A DNA stretch of 64,000 nucleotides from Neostapfia colusana (lineage: Eukaryota; Streptophyta; Magnoliopsida; Poales; Poaceae). The translations under genes and the position numbers were made by a program. Every line of letters begins with the position of its first letter. Within the stretch, counting starts at the first letter, position 1. This document shows, in pieces, positions 10,596-22,274 of this stretch. The notes beneath the pieces were generated by a model. That model made no database searches and was not told the DNA's origin. It saw only the letters and a program-made list of their open reading frames with translations. The stretch lies in the NCBI GenBank assembly GCA_030760725.1, contig JASWHV010000005.1, positions 96,478,622 through 96,542,621 of the forward strand, written 5' to 3'.

Positions 10596-12419
10596 GAAGA
10601 CGCGCTCATCACCTTCCTCCAGCACAACGTCAACGTGTTTGCATGGAAACCATCGCAGATGCCGGAGATCCCTAGGGAGGTGATTGAGCACCATCTGAAG
10701 ATCTTCCCCGACGCCCGGCCAATCCAACAGAAGCACCGCAAGCAGTCCATCGAGTGGCAGAACTTCATCCGTGAAGAAATCAAGAAGCTGCTGGACGCTG
10801 GCTTCATACGGGAAGTCCACCACCCCCGGTGGTTGGCGAACCCCGTCGTCGTTCCAAAGGCCGGCGTTAAGCTCCGGATGTGCATCGACTACACCAGTCT
10901 CAATAAGGCATGTCCCAAAGATCCATTCCCTCTCCATAGAATAGATCAAATAGTAGACTCTACATCAGGCTGTGATATGATATGCTTCCTAGATTCCTAC
11001 TCGGGTTTTCACCAAATCCCTATGTCTAGAGAAGATGAAGAGCATACTGCTTTTATCACAGTAGACGGCAGTATTGTTATGTCTCTATGCCTTATGGCCT
11101 AAAGAATGCTCTCCCCACCTTTGTTCGTGATATGCACAAAACCTTTGGAGAGATAATAAGGGACTTAGTTGAGGTGTACATCGATGACATCGTTGTCAAA
11201 GTCAGGCAGAGCTCATCCTTGTTAGATAACCTAGCTCTAGTCTTTGACAAACTGCGCTCCACGCGCACTAAGCTGAACCCAGGAAAATGTGTGTTCGGCG
11301 TATCCTCTGGGAAGCTTTTAGGGTTCCTGGTCTCACACCGAGGGATCAAAGCAAACCCAAAGAAGATCAAGGCCATCGACCTGATGCGGCCCCCCGCCCA
11401 CATCAAGGATGTCCAGAAACTCACGGGATGCCTAGCCACGCTGAGTCGGTTTATACCGAGGCTAGCAGAGTGGGCACCTCCCTTTTTTAAGATCCTGCAC
11501 AAATCCGGCCCTTTCGCTTGGACCGACGAAGCAGAAGAAGCATTCCAGGAGTTGAAGCAGCTCCTGGCGACCCTACCCGTCATGGTAGCCCCCGAGCCCG
11601 GAGAGCACTTGCTGTTCTACATCGCGGCAACAACAGAGGTGGTGAGCATGGTCCTCGTCGCGGAGCGGCCGGACCCCTCATCACCGCAGCCTGCCTCGGT
11701 GGCAAGAGACGAGCACCAGGAGACCCCGGAGGCCCAAGACGACCTCCGGGAGCTCCAGGGTGACCTCCCAGAGGCCCAGCGGGACCTCCCGGAGCTCCAA
11801 GACAACCTCCTGGAGGTCCAACAAGACCTTCCGGAGCTCCAAGATAACCTCTCGGAGGTCCAAAGGGACATCCCAGGAGAACAAGATGACCTCCCGAAGG
11901 TCGAGGACGACCACCCAAAAGTTCAACGGGACCTCCCGGAGGTCCAGGACGTCCTAGAAGCCCCCGGGTCCCAGCTCACGGAGGCTCCCCCGGACCCGTC
12001 TACCTCCTGTCGGCCTGAGCCAATGGAGGAAGACGTCTCAGGCCCAGGGAGAAGGGTCCGGACCATCCAGAGGCCGGTCTACTACATCAGCGAAGTCCTC
12101 CATGACGCCAAGACAAGGTACCTGGAGGTCCACAAGCTGTTGTACGCAGTACTCGTGGCGTCCAGGAAGCTCCGCCACTACTTCCAGGCCCACCGGATCT
12201 CGGTGGTCACCTCCTACCCGTTGAAGGCCATCCTTCACAGCCCCAACGCGACCGGCAACGTCGCTAAGTGGGCAGCGGAATTGGCGGAGTTCGATCTGGA
12301 CTTCCTACCTCGACACGCGGTCAAGAGCCAAGCACTGGCTGACTTCATGGCCGAGTGGACGCCATCGCCAACCAACCCAGGGGGCCACAAAGGCGGTGAA
12401 CCAAAGCCCCGAGCTCCGG
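10596..12419 (+). pseudogene. Element D reverse transcriptase and gypsy RNase H
   Basis: RT begins in the gag frame (FAWKPSQMPEIPREVIEHHL, EEIKKLLDAGFIREV, MCIDYTSLNKACPKDPFPL) and shifts by one base near 11060-11090. It continues in a second frame through MPYGLKNALPTF and the intact catalytic motif VYIDDIVVK (about 11175). The thumb/connection (TGCLATLSRFIPRLAEW) and RNase H (VYYISEVLHDAKTRYLEVHKL, LPRHAVKSQALADFMAEW) follow. A repeat-encoded insert of about 100 residues separates connection and RNase H (11680-12060). The frameshift inactivates it, although the catalytic YIDD survives. Confidence 0.88.
11720..11950 (+). repeat. 21-bp tandem repeat coding for 7-residue units in D pol
   Basis: Ten consecutive 21-bp units from 11741 to 11950, with a degenerate eleventh at 11720-11740, remain exactly in frame. 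Typical units read DLPELQD, NLLEVQQ, DLPEVQD: Asp/Asn-Leu-x-Glu-Val/Leu-Gln-x. All indels are absent and most changes are conservative. The insert lies in the linker before RNase H. Confidence 0.92.
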
Positions 12420-12960
12420 TCTTCATCGGGCCTCACTGGACGCTCTTCTTTGACGGCTCCTCATGAAAGCAGGGGGCCGGCCCGCATACTGCTTCTCATG
12501 CCATCGGGGGAGCAGTTTGGGTACATGGTGTGTCTCAATTTCAAGGCAACCAACAACGTGGCGGAGTATGAAGCCCTCATCTTTGGCCTAAAGACAGCCC
12601 TGTCTCTTGGCACTGACCAGTTGTTGGCACAGGGCGACTCCCAGCTAGTCATCAAGCAAGTTAAGGGTGAATGCTCCTACAATGACCTGCAACTAGCTGC
12701 CTATCTGCTCAATGTGCAGATGATGGAGAAAGACTTCCTCGCCTTGGACCTGCGCGATGTACCGCGCGCTGATAATGCCGCGGCCGACGGCCTCTCAACG
12801 AAGGCCTCCACCGGGGCCCTGGTGCCCAAAGGAGTCTTGGAGAGGACGTTGCTGCGGCCCACAGCCCGGCTTGCCGAGCCGGGCGAAGGGGGCAGGACCA
12901 GCACCTCGAAGCTGGCGGTCCCGGCGGCCCTGCTACCATGGATGCCGCCAAGGATCGTAA
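12420..12960 (+). pseudogene. Element D second (archaeal-type) RNase H
   Basis: The domain starts at WTLFFDGSS, hits a stop (12464) and continues after another frame change as YMVCLNFKATNNVAEYEALI, AQGDSQLVIKQVKGE and DVPRADNAAADGLS. The spaced D, E, D, D residues (FFDG, AEYE, GDSQ, RADNAAAD) fit an RNase H active site. Tat elements are known to carry this extra archaeal-type RNase H between the gypsy RNase H and integrase. A frameshift within its first 15 residues inactivates this copy. Confidence 0.85.
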
Positions 12961-14258
12961 GCATCACTAGGGACTCCGTGTTACCCAACGCTCAAGATCC
13001 AAAAGCTCAAGTCAGACCCAATGCATGGATCACAGAGATCCGGGACTACTTGAAAGACAATATCCTCCCTGATGAATGTGTATCCGCTGAATGGATCGTG
13101 CGCATGGCTAAAAGATACACGCTAGTAGAAGGGGATCTCTACCGGCGTGGCGCCAACCACGTCCTATTGTGGTGCATAACCCAGGAGGAAGGCTGCGACT
13201 TGCTCGCTGAGATCCATGGAGGCGAATGTGGGAGTCACTCTTCCTCACACACGCTCGTCGACGAAGCCTTCCGGCATGGCTTCTACTGGCCGACAGCACT
13301 CCGGGATGCCGTCAAGCTGGTCAAGAGATGCAAGGCATGCCAGTTTCATGCCAAGCAGATCCACACACCGGCTCAGGCGGTACAGATGATCCCGCCCTCG
13401 TGGCCATTCACGGTATGGGGGTTGGACATCCTGGGGCCATTCCCCAAAGCCGTCGGGGGATTCCTGTATCTCTACGTTGCCATCGACAAGTTCACCAAGT
13501 GGCCGGAAGCTACACCCGTCATTACCATCAACAAGCAATCCGCAGTCAAGTTCATCAAGTCGATCGTCTGCAGGTTCGGGGTCCCGAACAGAAATCACCG
13601 ACAACGGGACCCAGTTCACCAGCGCAGTGTTCCAAGACTACTGCGACGACCTTGGCATCCAGGTGTGCTACGCCTCCGTTGCTCACCGAAAGAGCAATGG
13701 GCAAGTCGATAGAGCCAACGCCGAGATTCTTCGGGGCCTCAAGACTCGCACCTATGTGGCTTGAAGAAATATGGTGCCAAGTGGGTGGATGAGCTTCCGA
13801 GCAAACTGTGGGCTAACCGTACATCCCAAAGCCGGGCCACCTGGGAGACACCCTTCTTCATGGTGTACGGGGCCGAAGCTGTGCTTCCCCCAGAAGTCAC
13901 CATGAGGCCTCTCCGTGTCTGAGCTTACGACGAAGTCACGCAGGACAACCTCCCGGGTGAAGACATTGACCTCGTCGACGAGGCCTGATTACACGCAGCG
14001 CTCCGCAATGCATGGTACCGGCAGGCGCTCTGGCGCTACCACAAAAGGACCGTGCATGTTCGAGAGCTCCAAGATGGCGACCTGGTGCTGCGACGCATAC
14101 TTTCTCGCAAAGGGGCCGACAAACTTTCCCTTAGCTGGGAAGGTCCCTTCAGAGTCACAAAAGTTTGCCGCACCGGGTGCGTACACCTTTACACCGAGGA
14201 TGGGGACCCGCTCCCGATCCCTTGGAACATAGAACACCTCCGTAAGTTCTATCCCTAG
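12961..14258 (+). pseudogene. Element D integrase
   Basis: An HHCC zinc-binding domain (HGGECGSHSSSHTLVDEAF to CKACQFHAKQ, about 13215-13355) precedes the core: VWGLDILGPF (first D), then after a frameshift near 13590 ITDNGTQFTSAVF (second D) and SNGQVDRANAEILRGLK, where the usual catalytic Glu of QVERAN is Asp. Further stops at 13762, 13919 and 13986 precede the C-terminal domain (HVRELQDGDLVLRRIL, LPIPWNIEHLRKFYP), which ends at 14258. It would insert the cDNA. Several breaks and the E-to-D change show it is dead. Confidence 0.87.
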
Positions 14259-15804
14259 AGCAGTAGTAGGACAGTTCTTTTTCATTCTATAATAAATTCC
14301 ACAGAGTCCAGGAACAGCGCTCGGAGCAGCTAAGTCCCAGTGGACGGTCAAGGACTACGTTTCAGCTTACCCTGGTTCTGACCCTAAGCGCGTAGAGTCT
14401 TACTTCCCTTCGTAATGGGGCGGGTCGTGGTCTCCATGTTTAGCCTGCCTTCCTCCTATGGATATTTATATGGAAAAAAACCTGTCCTGCCATGCTCTTA
14501 CCCTTGTGCTCATTTAAATTACGCATTAATTTTTATGACCAGACTTTCCATGTATGCTCACCGTACATTTAGCTCTCCTTTCCCACTCTCATCCCTAGTC
14601 GGCATTTGCTATCCTACCGAAGACGGCCGCGCTTGAGGTACCTGCCAATGGCCAGGGGCCCTCTCGGGCCTCCCTCAGTCAGGTGCTGCGATGCCAGTTG
14701 GTCAATGCCAGGAAAAGCCTGCGTTGTGCATGGGGGGTCTAGGGTGCGTAGCCAGCTTTGTCTGGTTCTGACCCAAAGCGTGCGTGCCCTGCCCTTCGGA
14801 GGTCCAGGGGAGTACAGTCTGCTTTGCCTGGTTCTGTACCGAAAGCCTGTGCACTCTGCCTCCCCAACGTTACGGTCCAGTACTAGGGGCCGGACGGTCG
14901 TACCTTGACCCCGGAGGGAGCCGGACCCCCGGCGCCGGACGCACTGAATTTCCCAAGCCCCGCATACCGGACCAGGACCGCAAGCCAAATAAGACTATGA
15001 GATAGGGAGGGGAGAGCCCCCAAGTTGAATTACGGTTCCCTTACTTGTCTGTAGGACCTCCTGTCCTTAGATCCCCCGCAGGAGTGTGGTAGGTGTGCCC
15101 AAATCATTGTCCACACCTACTAGGGGGCCCCTACGGGGACCGCGCGAAGAGAGACCAGAGCTCCTGACTACTCCAGCGCAAGACCTGAGGATTTGGATCT
15201 CGCCTCCTTCGCAGGGGCGGGCTCCGAAGGCCCCACGTGTCCGGCGGGGCCGGGGCCCCCTTTCCTCAGAGGATAGCTCCGGGCCCGCCACGTGGCCGGC
15301 AGAGCTGGGCCTCGCCCCCTCCGCAGGTGCGAGCTCCGAAGGCTCCACGTGTCTCGCGGGGCCGGACCACCCTCTCCTCAGAGGAGCTCCGGGCCTGCCA
15401 CGTGGCCGGCAGAGCCAGGCCTCGCCCCCTCCGCAGGGGTGAGCTCCGAAGGCTCCACGTGTCCCGCGGTGCTGGACCACCATCTCCTCAGAGGAGCTCC
15501 GGGCCCGCCACGTGGCCAGCAGAGCCGGACCTCCCCCCGTCCTCACTGGGCGAGCTCTGAAGACCCCTTGGGCCCTTAACACAACAAGGACCCGAGGAAG
15601 GTGTCTGTGCAAGACTTCGAGATTGGTGAAGACCTCCGAGTTCCTTGCGGAGCTAAGGACTCGGGCAGGCCAAGCCAAGAAGAAGATAAGGAACAAACAC
15701 AATAATCAAGAGTCTATTCATTCAAGGCTCCATGAGCTGGACTACAGACTCAACAAAAACAACAAAGAAAAGGTACAAGGCCTTTCGGACGTGGAGGCGA
15801 CTAC
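14259..15804 (+). other. Element D 3' untranslated region with LTR-derived repeats
   Basis: No credible gene. Blocks at 14590-15010 match H at 57500-57850 (for example CGGACGGT after TACTAGGGG, and CAAGCCCCG). From 15190 to 15560 the LTR-type CACGTG repeat recurs about three times. Long open frames here on both strands are compositional. Confidence 0.7.
15190..15560 (+). repeat. Internal array of LTR-type G-box repeats in D
   Basis: About three units of roughly 110 bp with alternating CACGTGTCC and GCCACGTGGCC, CTCCTCAGAGGAGCTCC and GCAGGGGYGAGCTCCGAAGG, matching the U3 repeats at 7060-7275. They lie 8 kb downstream of the LTR and just beyond the 3' end of the antisense ORF. Confidence 0.82.
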
Positions 15805-18095
15805 TTAGGAGTACCCGTACTCCCGCTGGAACCTGGAGGCTACAAGGGCGGCCACGTCCCCTACTACAACCCTGGCAGCTTCCTCCCGCTCGGCGACGGG
15901 GCCCAGTCTTACTGGCTCCAGAGAGATGGAAGGGTCCCGGCTCCAGAAGCACGCCAGAACGTGCGTGGCGACCTCCTTCGCCAAGTTCCTCCCCTCAGCC
16001 TCGAGCTCGTCAGCAACCACAGTCTCGAGCCGCCCCAGCTTAGCACCGATAGCCTTGAGCGCCGGGAGCACATCGGTCACCCCCTGCTCCGAAGCCCCCG
16101 GCCTCACAGGACTGAAACCGAGGGGCACCAGAGCGGACTCCGCTTCGCCAACAAAGCTCCAGACCGCCTTAGCCTCTACGGACCGCAAAGCCTTGAGTTC
16201 CTCCACCACCTGGCGCTCCCGGAGGCCTGTTCCTCCCTCTCAGCAAGAGCTGTCTCCCAAAGCTCCAGCTCTCCGGCCCGGGCCTTCAGGTCGCCCTTGC
16301 AAACCTCCAGCCACTTGGTGACCTTCTTCTCCTCGGCGGCCATGGCTCGCTCCCGATCTGCAACGGCGCACTCGCAACGCGCCAACTGTAGCTGCAACTC
16401 CTCCATGGCATCGATAGCCGCTGACCTTTGAACAGATGGAAGAGAAGGAGCAGGCGCCGCCGCTGCCGTTGCAGGAGCTGATTCAACCGGCACAGGAGGT
16501 GGAGGCACCAGCACTGACTCGGGGGCTGGAAAAGCCGCCACAGCCTCTGGACGCTGCGGCCCAAAACCTCCGCTAGCCGGAGAAGGCCGGGGAACAGACG
16601 TCTTCCCGGCAGCCGGTGAGCCTCTGCAAGCGTGGGGGCTCCTCAAGACAAGAGAAAAAGAAATGAGAAAGTGTCGAGATCCGGTGAGTACGAGCTTACC
16701 GAGGAACTCAGACACTCCAACAGGCATGAAGCCCCGGCTTCTGAGCCGGGGTAGGATCGCCGGGGCCTGGCGCCAATGGAACCTGCACCGGAGGTACCCG
16801 GATTGGCGAAACAGGGGGTGCATCCAGACCCTCCGCCCGGGGCTCCTCAGACCGCCGTCGTCCGAGGGGGGTCCTGTCGGAGCAGAAGTCCAGAGGCCTC
16901 TTAGGGTTGCCGCCCGATGAACCAACGCCTCTCGAAGGCGAGCCCGGGGGAACCCCGGTCCCCTGGCTTGGCGCAAGTGGCACTGTCGGAGGGGACTGGG
17001 CACGCTTCTTCTCTGGCAACAGAGAAGCTGGGTCCTTCCCCTTCCTCTCGTCGGCGGTCTGGGCTCCATCAACCTTCGGCGCAGGTTGAGCATCGGCTGA
17101 CGCCTCGTGCTCCGCTCCGGAGCGATCAATCCTGGGAATCGAGGTTCCCCGGAAGGTGTCCCAGACCTGACGAACGGCGATGCCAATATCGTCCAGCTTC
17201 GGCAGCTCCCCCAACAGCCTCGCCCTCAACAACGGCTCTATGGAGAGAGGGGGGCAGGAAGCTGGCAACATAAGAGAGTTGACGTTGAGGATGTCGCTAC
17301 TGACGAATGATAATATCTCCCTCAGTTCTTCCTCGGAAAGGACTGAGTCCAAACCCCTCTCTACTCTGATGTCGTTGTGGATGCCACTGAAGTACCATGC
17401 CGGACGGATGCGCTGCTGCAGCGGAGCAATGCACTGCGACAGGAAGTTTTCCAGCACCATCAGAGAAGTCAATCCCTGCTCCGCCAGGGACCGGATCCGT
17501 GTTAAGATTGGCGCATATTCAGGCTCCATCACCGGGCTCTCTTCCCAGAGGCAACGCTCGGTGGTTGGAGCACTGGTTGGTAACTGGATGCAATCGTGCT
17601 CATCAGTCTTCACGATCACCCAGTGGTCCCTCCAGCTTTCCCACCTCGCTGCACTGAAGGGCAGAAGGTACCCGGAGACCTTCGGGTCCTTGCAGCGATG
17701 CTGGAAGTAGTATGCCCCCAGCTGGTTCCTCGATCCGCGACCGGTTGTCCGCAGCACGAAGATGTGGCGGAAGAGCGTAACCGAGGCGCACACTCCCACA
17801 AACATTTCGTAGAAGTGCACAAAGACGGCAGCCATGGCAACGGAGTTGGGGGAGAGGTGATGAAGCTGGAACCGTACGTCTCCAGTAATGTCACGAAGAA
17901 CGAAGAGATTGGAGGGACGAACCCTGCCAAGCCATAGAGGGTAAAAAAGACAGTCTCCCCCGCCCTCAGACACAGGGGGAGAATCCCTCGCCGGAGGCAG
18001 CGGCGTTGCTCCACTGAATGCCACCCCAGCAACTTACGCACCCGTCTAAGGTCTCCTGTCCGGGTGAAGCTCGGCGGAGGCAGGTTAGAAGCCAT
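15805..18095 (-). pseudogene. Element D antisense ORF (Transposase_28-like)
   Basis: It is read opposite to gag-pol. Start MASNLPPPSF at 18095, then a frame change near 18010-18024 into a 438-codon frame (to 16708) with RPSNLFVLRD, HHLSPNSVAMAAVFVHFYEM, NQLGAYYFQH and WRDHWVIV, the pattern of the 'putative gypsy type transposon' family (Transposase_28). A Pro/Ser-rich linker follows. A probable small intron (donor CGGTAAGC at about 16700, acceptor TTGCAG at about 16628) leads to an Ala/Glu-rich helical part (MEELQLQLARCECAVADRER) and the C-terminus VATHVLACFWSRDPSISLEP, ending at 15805. Tat elements are known to have such ORFs; the function is unknown. Frame breaks near 18015 and 16200 suggest decay. 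Confidence 0.75.
16628..16700 (-). other. Probable intron in antisense ORF
   Basis: On the minus strand a GTAAGC donor follows GAGTTCCTCG and a CTTGCAG acceptor precedes AGGCTCACC. Stops occur in one of the two neighbouring frames within this span, and coding character resumes after it. Inferred from consensus sites only. Confidence 0.45.
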
Positions 18096-18176
18096 GGAAG
18101 ACGAAGGCGCAAGAGCTCAAAGAAACAAGGAGGGCTCAGGCGTAGGGAAGTGCGAATGGAAGCCTGCGATGCAGAT

Positions 18177-18181
18177 GAGAT
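18177..18181. repeat. Target-site duplication of element E, left copy (GAGAT)
   Basis: GAGAT precedes E at 18177-18181 and is repeated at 31383-31387 after E. It lies about 85 bases upstream of the start of D's antisense ORF. Confidence 0.93.
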
Positions 18182-21100
18182 TGTGGGAACCACTCCGTGG
18201 TTCACCCACTCCAGGATCGCATAGGGTGGTGCCGTGCGATGCGGCACCCAACAGCGCACACGAAAAGAATAAAGGATAACATACAAACGTTTATTTGATA
18301 TAAAACAGCGGAAGTAATATACATATATGTCCTCTCATCCTAGCTATGCAAAAGTGCAGCCGTCCAGCCCGGGGACGCTACACACTAGCAGCAAGTAACC
18401 GGAGATCACAGCGGCGTGCAGGGCTCCAGCTCGGCCATGTACCCCGACGGGGGCATCGCCAAGTCCTCGGAACCTTCCTCATAACTCTCACCTGCACACA
18501 GCTCAAAATATTGCAACCGTGAGCACGATGGCTCAGCATGTCTTAACCGTCAACCCTAGGCATGAAACTCTACGTGCAAGGATGTGTAAGGTAGGAAAGG
18601 ACTTTGCAATAAAGACACGCCTACATGTCGATCCTTACTTTCAGTTTTATAGCAACAGTTTAATGAGCCTTAGGCAGCCCTCACATCGGAAGTCCACAAT
18701 CAAACAAGAAACGCTTTCCTCCGATTTGATGATGCCCAAAGTGGAATATAAACTTAATTAGCTCTATAACTACAGCAATCAAGGTATTCAAGACATTATA
18801 GATCAATACAGCATTTTCAGTTGGCTTATTTCACTTCTTACTACGTCACAGCGCAGTGAACAAGCGGGTACTCAAATAACCGCGTGGGACGGTGATTGCA
18901 ATCAAGACACACCCGGATAAGACGTCACATACACCCACTTTCAGAAGCGTGATTCCACACCCCTTCCTACTCTGTTGTATGCAACAACCTTTCAAAGGCA
19001 ACCCAAATGCCGAACCAGTCCATCTGTAACGGGTAGGAGGTCCCCGCGTGGAGCGTGACTGTGCCCACCGGCAGATTTACACCTTGCTACCCTCAACCCA
19101 CTCCTATTTACGGTTGGGTAAGCCTCGACACCCAGGTTAACCAATTACATCGGTTTCCTGGTTCCCATATGCCAGTATGCATCCGGTACTGTTCGATACT
19201 TGTCCAGCAGGGCTGCACACGGACGGTCCTCAACCGACGCCAACAGGGCTACGCACGTGAGACCTCTGCTCACTGCTTCCTATCCCACCTGCTGGGTCTC
19301 ATTTTCATATCTTAAGCCATTTGCCACCTCTTTTCATCCCGTGTAATAAGTACTATCTCGCGAGTAGCTTCTAACCACTCGACTTCTACCGAGATCCTAA
19401 ACATTAGCATGACATTCTCTACTCGTCGAGTCTGTAAACTACCCAACCCACCATAGGAGTCAAGAGGCTATGCAATTGGGGTTTCAATCACCCTAACTAT
19501 AATGCATACATTTCAACCTAGACATAAGTGATACAAATGAAAAGCTTTATAAAAGGTACTTAAGTGCAAACCAGGGCTTGCCTGGTTGCGAGTTAAACGG
19601 GAAGTCAGCTTCTGGTGGGAGGACGTCCAAAGGCTCCGGTGCGTCCTCAACTTCGGTCAGTATTATGAAATGTAATAAAATACATGTATAAGTATTAAGG
19701 ACTTATAAGAATTGAACTTCTATTCATAGCTACTTCTATTTAAAATCCTTAATTGGCTTGGGGATTTTTACAGTGGATATTAGACTCTCTAAGGATGATT
19801 TGTGTCAAATTTGGAGACATGTCATTGCACAATGTAGTCTTTAAAATTCCTACAAGTACAATGCTTCTCTGAATTTTGAGCCCAATTCAGGAGCTTTGAC
19901 ATAGCTAGAAAGGGAGGATCTGATTAGGGTAAGTCTCCAGGGTTCTAACAAAATTTGTTTCACCATTTTTGGAGCTACCATCAGAGAGATATGAATTTTT
20001 GAAGTTTGGACAGGAGTGCTGACCAGTTTCTGTATAGATTTGAATTTCCAAATAAAAGCTGAACTTAGGAAGGTAATTTGACCTAGCAAATGAACTCCAA
20101 TGAAGCCCAAATTTTTACTGGAGATCAGTATCTATGAAGAGGATTTGCTGCCCAAATTTGAGACTATTTCATAAAGAATTGCTCCTGTAATAAATCCCTA
20201 AATGATTTACTATAAACAATTCTACAGAAATTCCTTGGCATTTTCATAGCCTAAAATTGGTTTCTCAGTGAAGTACTCCTCATGAGGAATCCAACAAAAT
20301 TGGTCTCACTATTTTTGGAGTTTTCTACACAAAGTTATGGCCTTGTAAAGATCAGCTAATTCCTGGAATTATTTCTCTAATAGAAACTTCAAATAATTGG
20401 GCTGGGCCCACTGTTTTAATTCGGACCAGTCAGATTTTGGCAACACTGGGGGCTACGGGGTTATTCCCGCGCAGCCGCACCAGATCCGGCGCCACAAGCC
20501 GATCTTCGCGCGAACACGGAGGCAGACGGGTGGGACCCGGCCCTCCTTCGTCTTCCTCGCGCTGTCCGCGCCTCCCGCGGCGGCGCACGCCGGCGAGGCT
20601 CGCCGGAACGGGGTTCCCGTGGTCCAAACTTCGTCAAACTCGCCGCCTGTGAGTTCTACACCGTTCTGAACACGATGGTGGGGTCGGGAGCCGATGACAG
20701 CGGCCGGAAAGGTGCTTGCACCGGCGACCATGTCGAAGCTTACTTCGGCGACCACGCTCTCCCTCAACCGTGGGTTTTTCGGGCTAGGGTTTGCTCCAAA
20801 AGCACCAGTGTCCCATGGACATCCTCGACCCATAGCTTGCTCTCCCTGAAAACCACCGGAGAGGGGACCTCACCGGCGACCCGAGCCCGCAAAACTCCGG
20901 CGGCGATAAAAACTCGGTACCCGGCATCTCTACTTGCTCATTTGAGCTGCTAGAACTTCGGGGAGATGCGCAAGCATGTGCTGGAGCTACTCTAAGCTCA
21001 TCTAGCGCGGAGCTACCCCGAGCACAACGAATTTCTTCAAAGGGTCCTCGGGTTTCTAAAGAACCGCCGGCGCAAAACTTCAAAATACTCGGTACCGGAG

Positions 21101-22210
21101 CTAAGAAAGCAGGAACTGGTGGAAAGGAAAGAGGAAGGGTTCCTCACTCACCTCAGGGACCTTTCTGTTGATTGGCAGAGGCCGTAAATCCGTCGGGCGA
21201 CGGTGTGGCGTACAGGCGATCAACACCGGAGCTCCGAAGGAAATTCCAGCTTGTAGGCGCCAACCGCCGGTGCTGGTGTTCACTTGAGGCTTCAGGGATC
21301 AGGAGAGAGACCTGGCGCAACGTTCCCGTGGCTCAGCCGCGCGGGAGGCACGCCGAGTTCGCCGGGCGCCGATGAGCCGAATGGTTCTTCCGCCGGGCAG
21401 GGTTCTGAGTTCGCGAGGCTCGAGCAGAGCGTGGAGAGGCTACGGGGTAATGGGAATAGGGCAGATACTGCACTCCGCTGCCGCTATAACCGGCCACGCG
21501 CGTGAACCGACGTCGGGGGAAGCAGCTCGGTGGACAACGTCAGGCGACGGGCTGCTCGGGAGCTGGCGCGCGGTGATCACCCGAGGAGGAAATCAGTCGG
21601 TTGGTTTGCTTTGGGTGGCTGACAATTGGGCCCCACTATTTTCTAATTTTTATCCAGTTTTCTCTGATATTTTACCCCAGCAACTCAACATTAAAGACTT
21701 GACTTCACCCCAAAGTCATAGTTTGAATTTTCTGAATTCAAATGGTTTGAATTCTGGTGTGGAATTTGGATGTGGTTTGATCATTTGAATTTGAAAAATG
21801 AGTTTGAATTCTCCACTTTGTATTTCCTCAAAAATATAGCAAACCAGTTACAAATTTCCAATTTTTGGCATGGCTGCTCATTCAGAGGTGGAGAACACAT
21901 TTGTGAAACCAAATTTTCAAATTGAGGGAATTGGAATTTCAAACTGAATTTGAAATTCAGATTAGAGGGCTTCTCCTTTTAATCCCAAACAAATATTGAA
22001 GCTCCTCCAAATGAGCTGAAATTTGGAAGGGTGAATATTTGGAATATGAAGATCCAAGCTGTGCATTTAGATCTCCATGTTTGGAAGTTTTGGGAAGTCT
22101 AAACCCTCACATTGAACTTAAACCATTATAATTCAAAGTTTTAATTCCCCTCATTTTTCATAAGTATACATGAGCTGAATTTTCTTGCTACCACTTTTGG
22201 AGATTTTACA
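18182..22210 (-). repeat. Element E 3' LTR (4029 bp)
   Basis: TGTGGGAACC at the left and GGAGATTTTACA at the right. Compared with the 5' copy it keeps an about 650-bp block (roughly 18770-19420) and an about 180-bp block (roughly 21665-21850) that the other copy lacks. No gene is visible; the GC-rich open frames at 20400-21790 exist in both LTRs and have no recognisable domain. Confidence 0.94.
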
Positions 22211-22223
22211 TCCCTCCCCCCTT
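22211..22223 (-). other. Element E polypurine tract
   Basis: On the minus strand AAGGGGGGAGGGA directly abuts the 3' LTR, as needed for plus-strand cDNA priming. B has a weaker A/G-rich tract (33400-33415) in the same place. Confidence 0.88.
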
Positions 22224-22274
22224 AAAAAGAATCTCGTCCCGAGCTTCCCAAAGAAATTGCAGAGTGGGAAAACT

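Noticed and set aside
11580..11918. Minus-strand open frames over the 21-bp repeat
   Set aside because: Repetitive Gly/Pro or Leu/Ser peptides mirror the plus-strand repeat that is in frame with pol.
15067..15702. 211-codon minus-strand open frame in D
   Set aside because: It consists of translated G-box repeats and lies outside the antisense ORF; no domain.
20397..21788. GC-rich open frames in E's LTRs (also 29738-31078) as genes
   Set aside because: They occur in both LTR copies, vary in frame and end between copies and show no domain; also seen in LTR I at 45830-46470.
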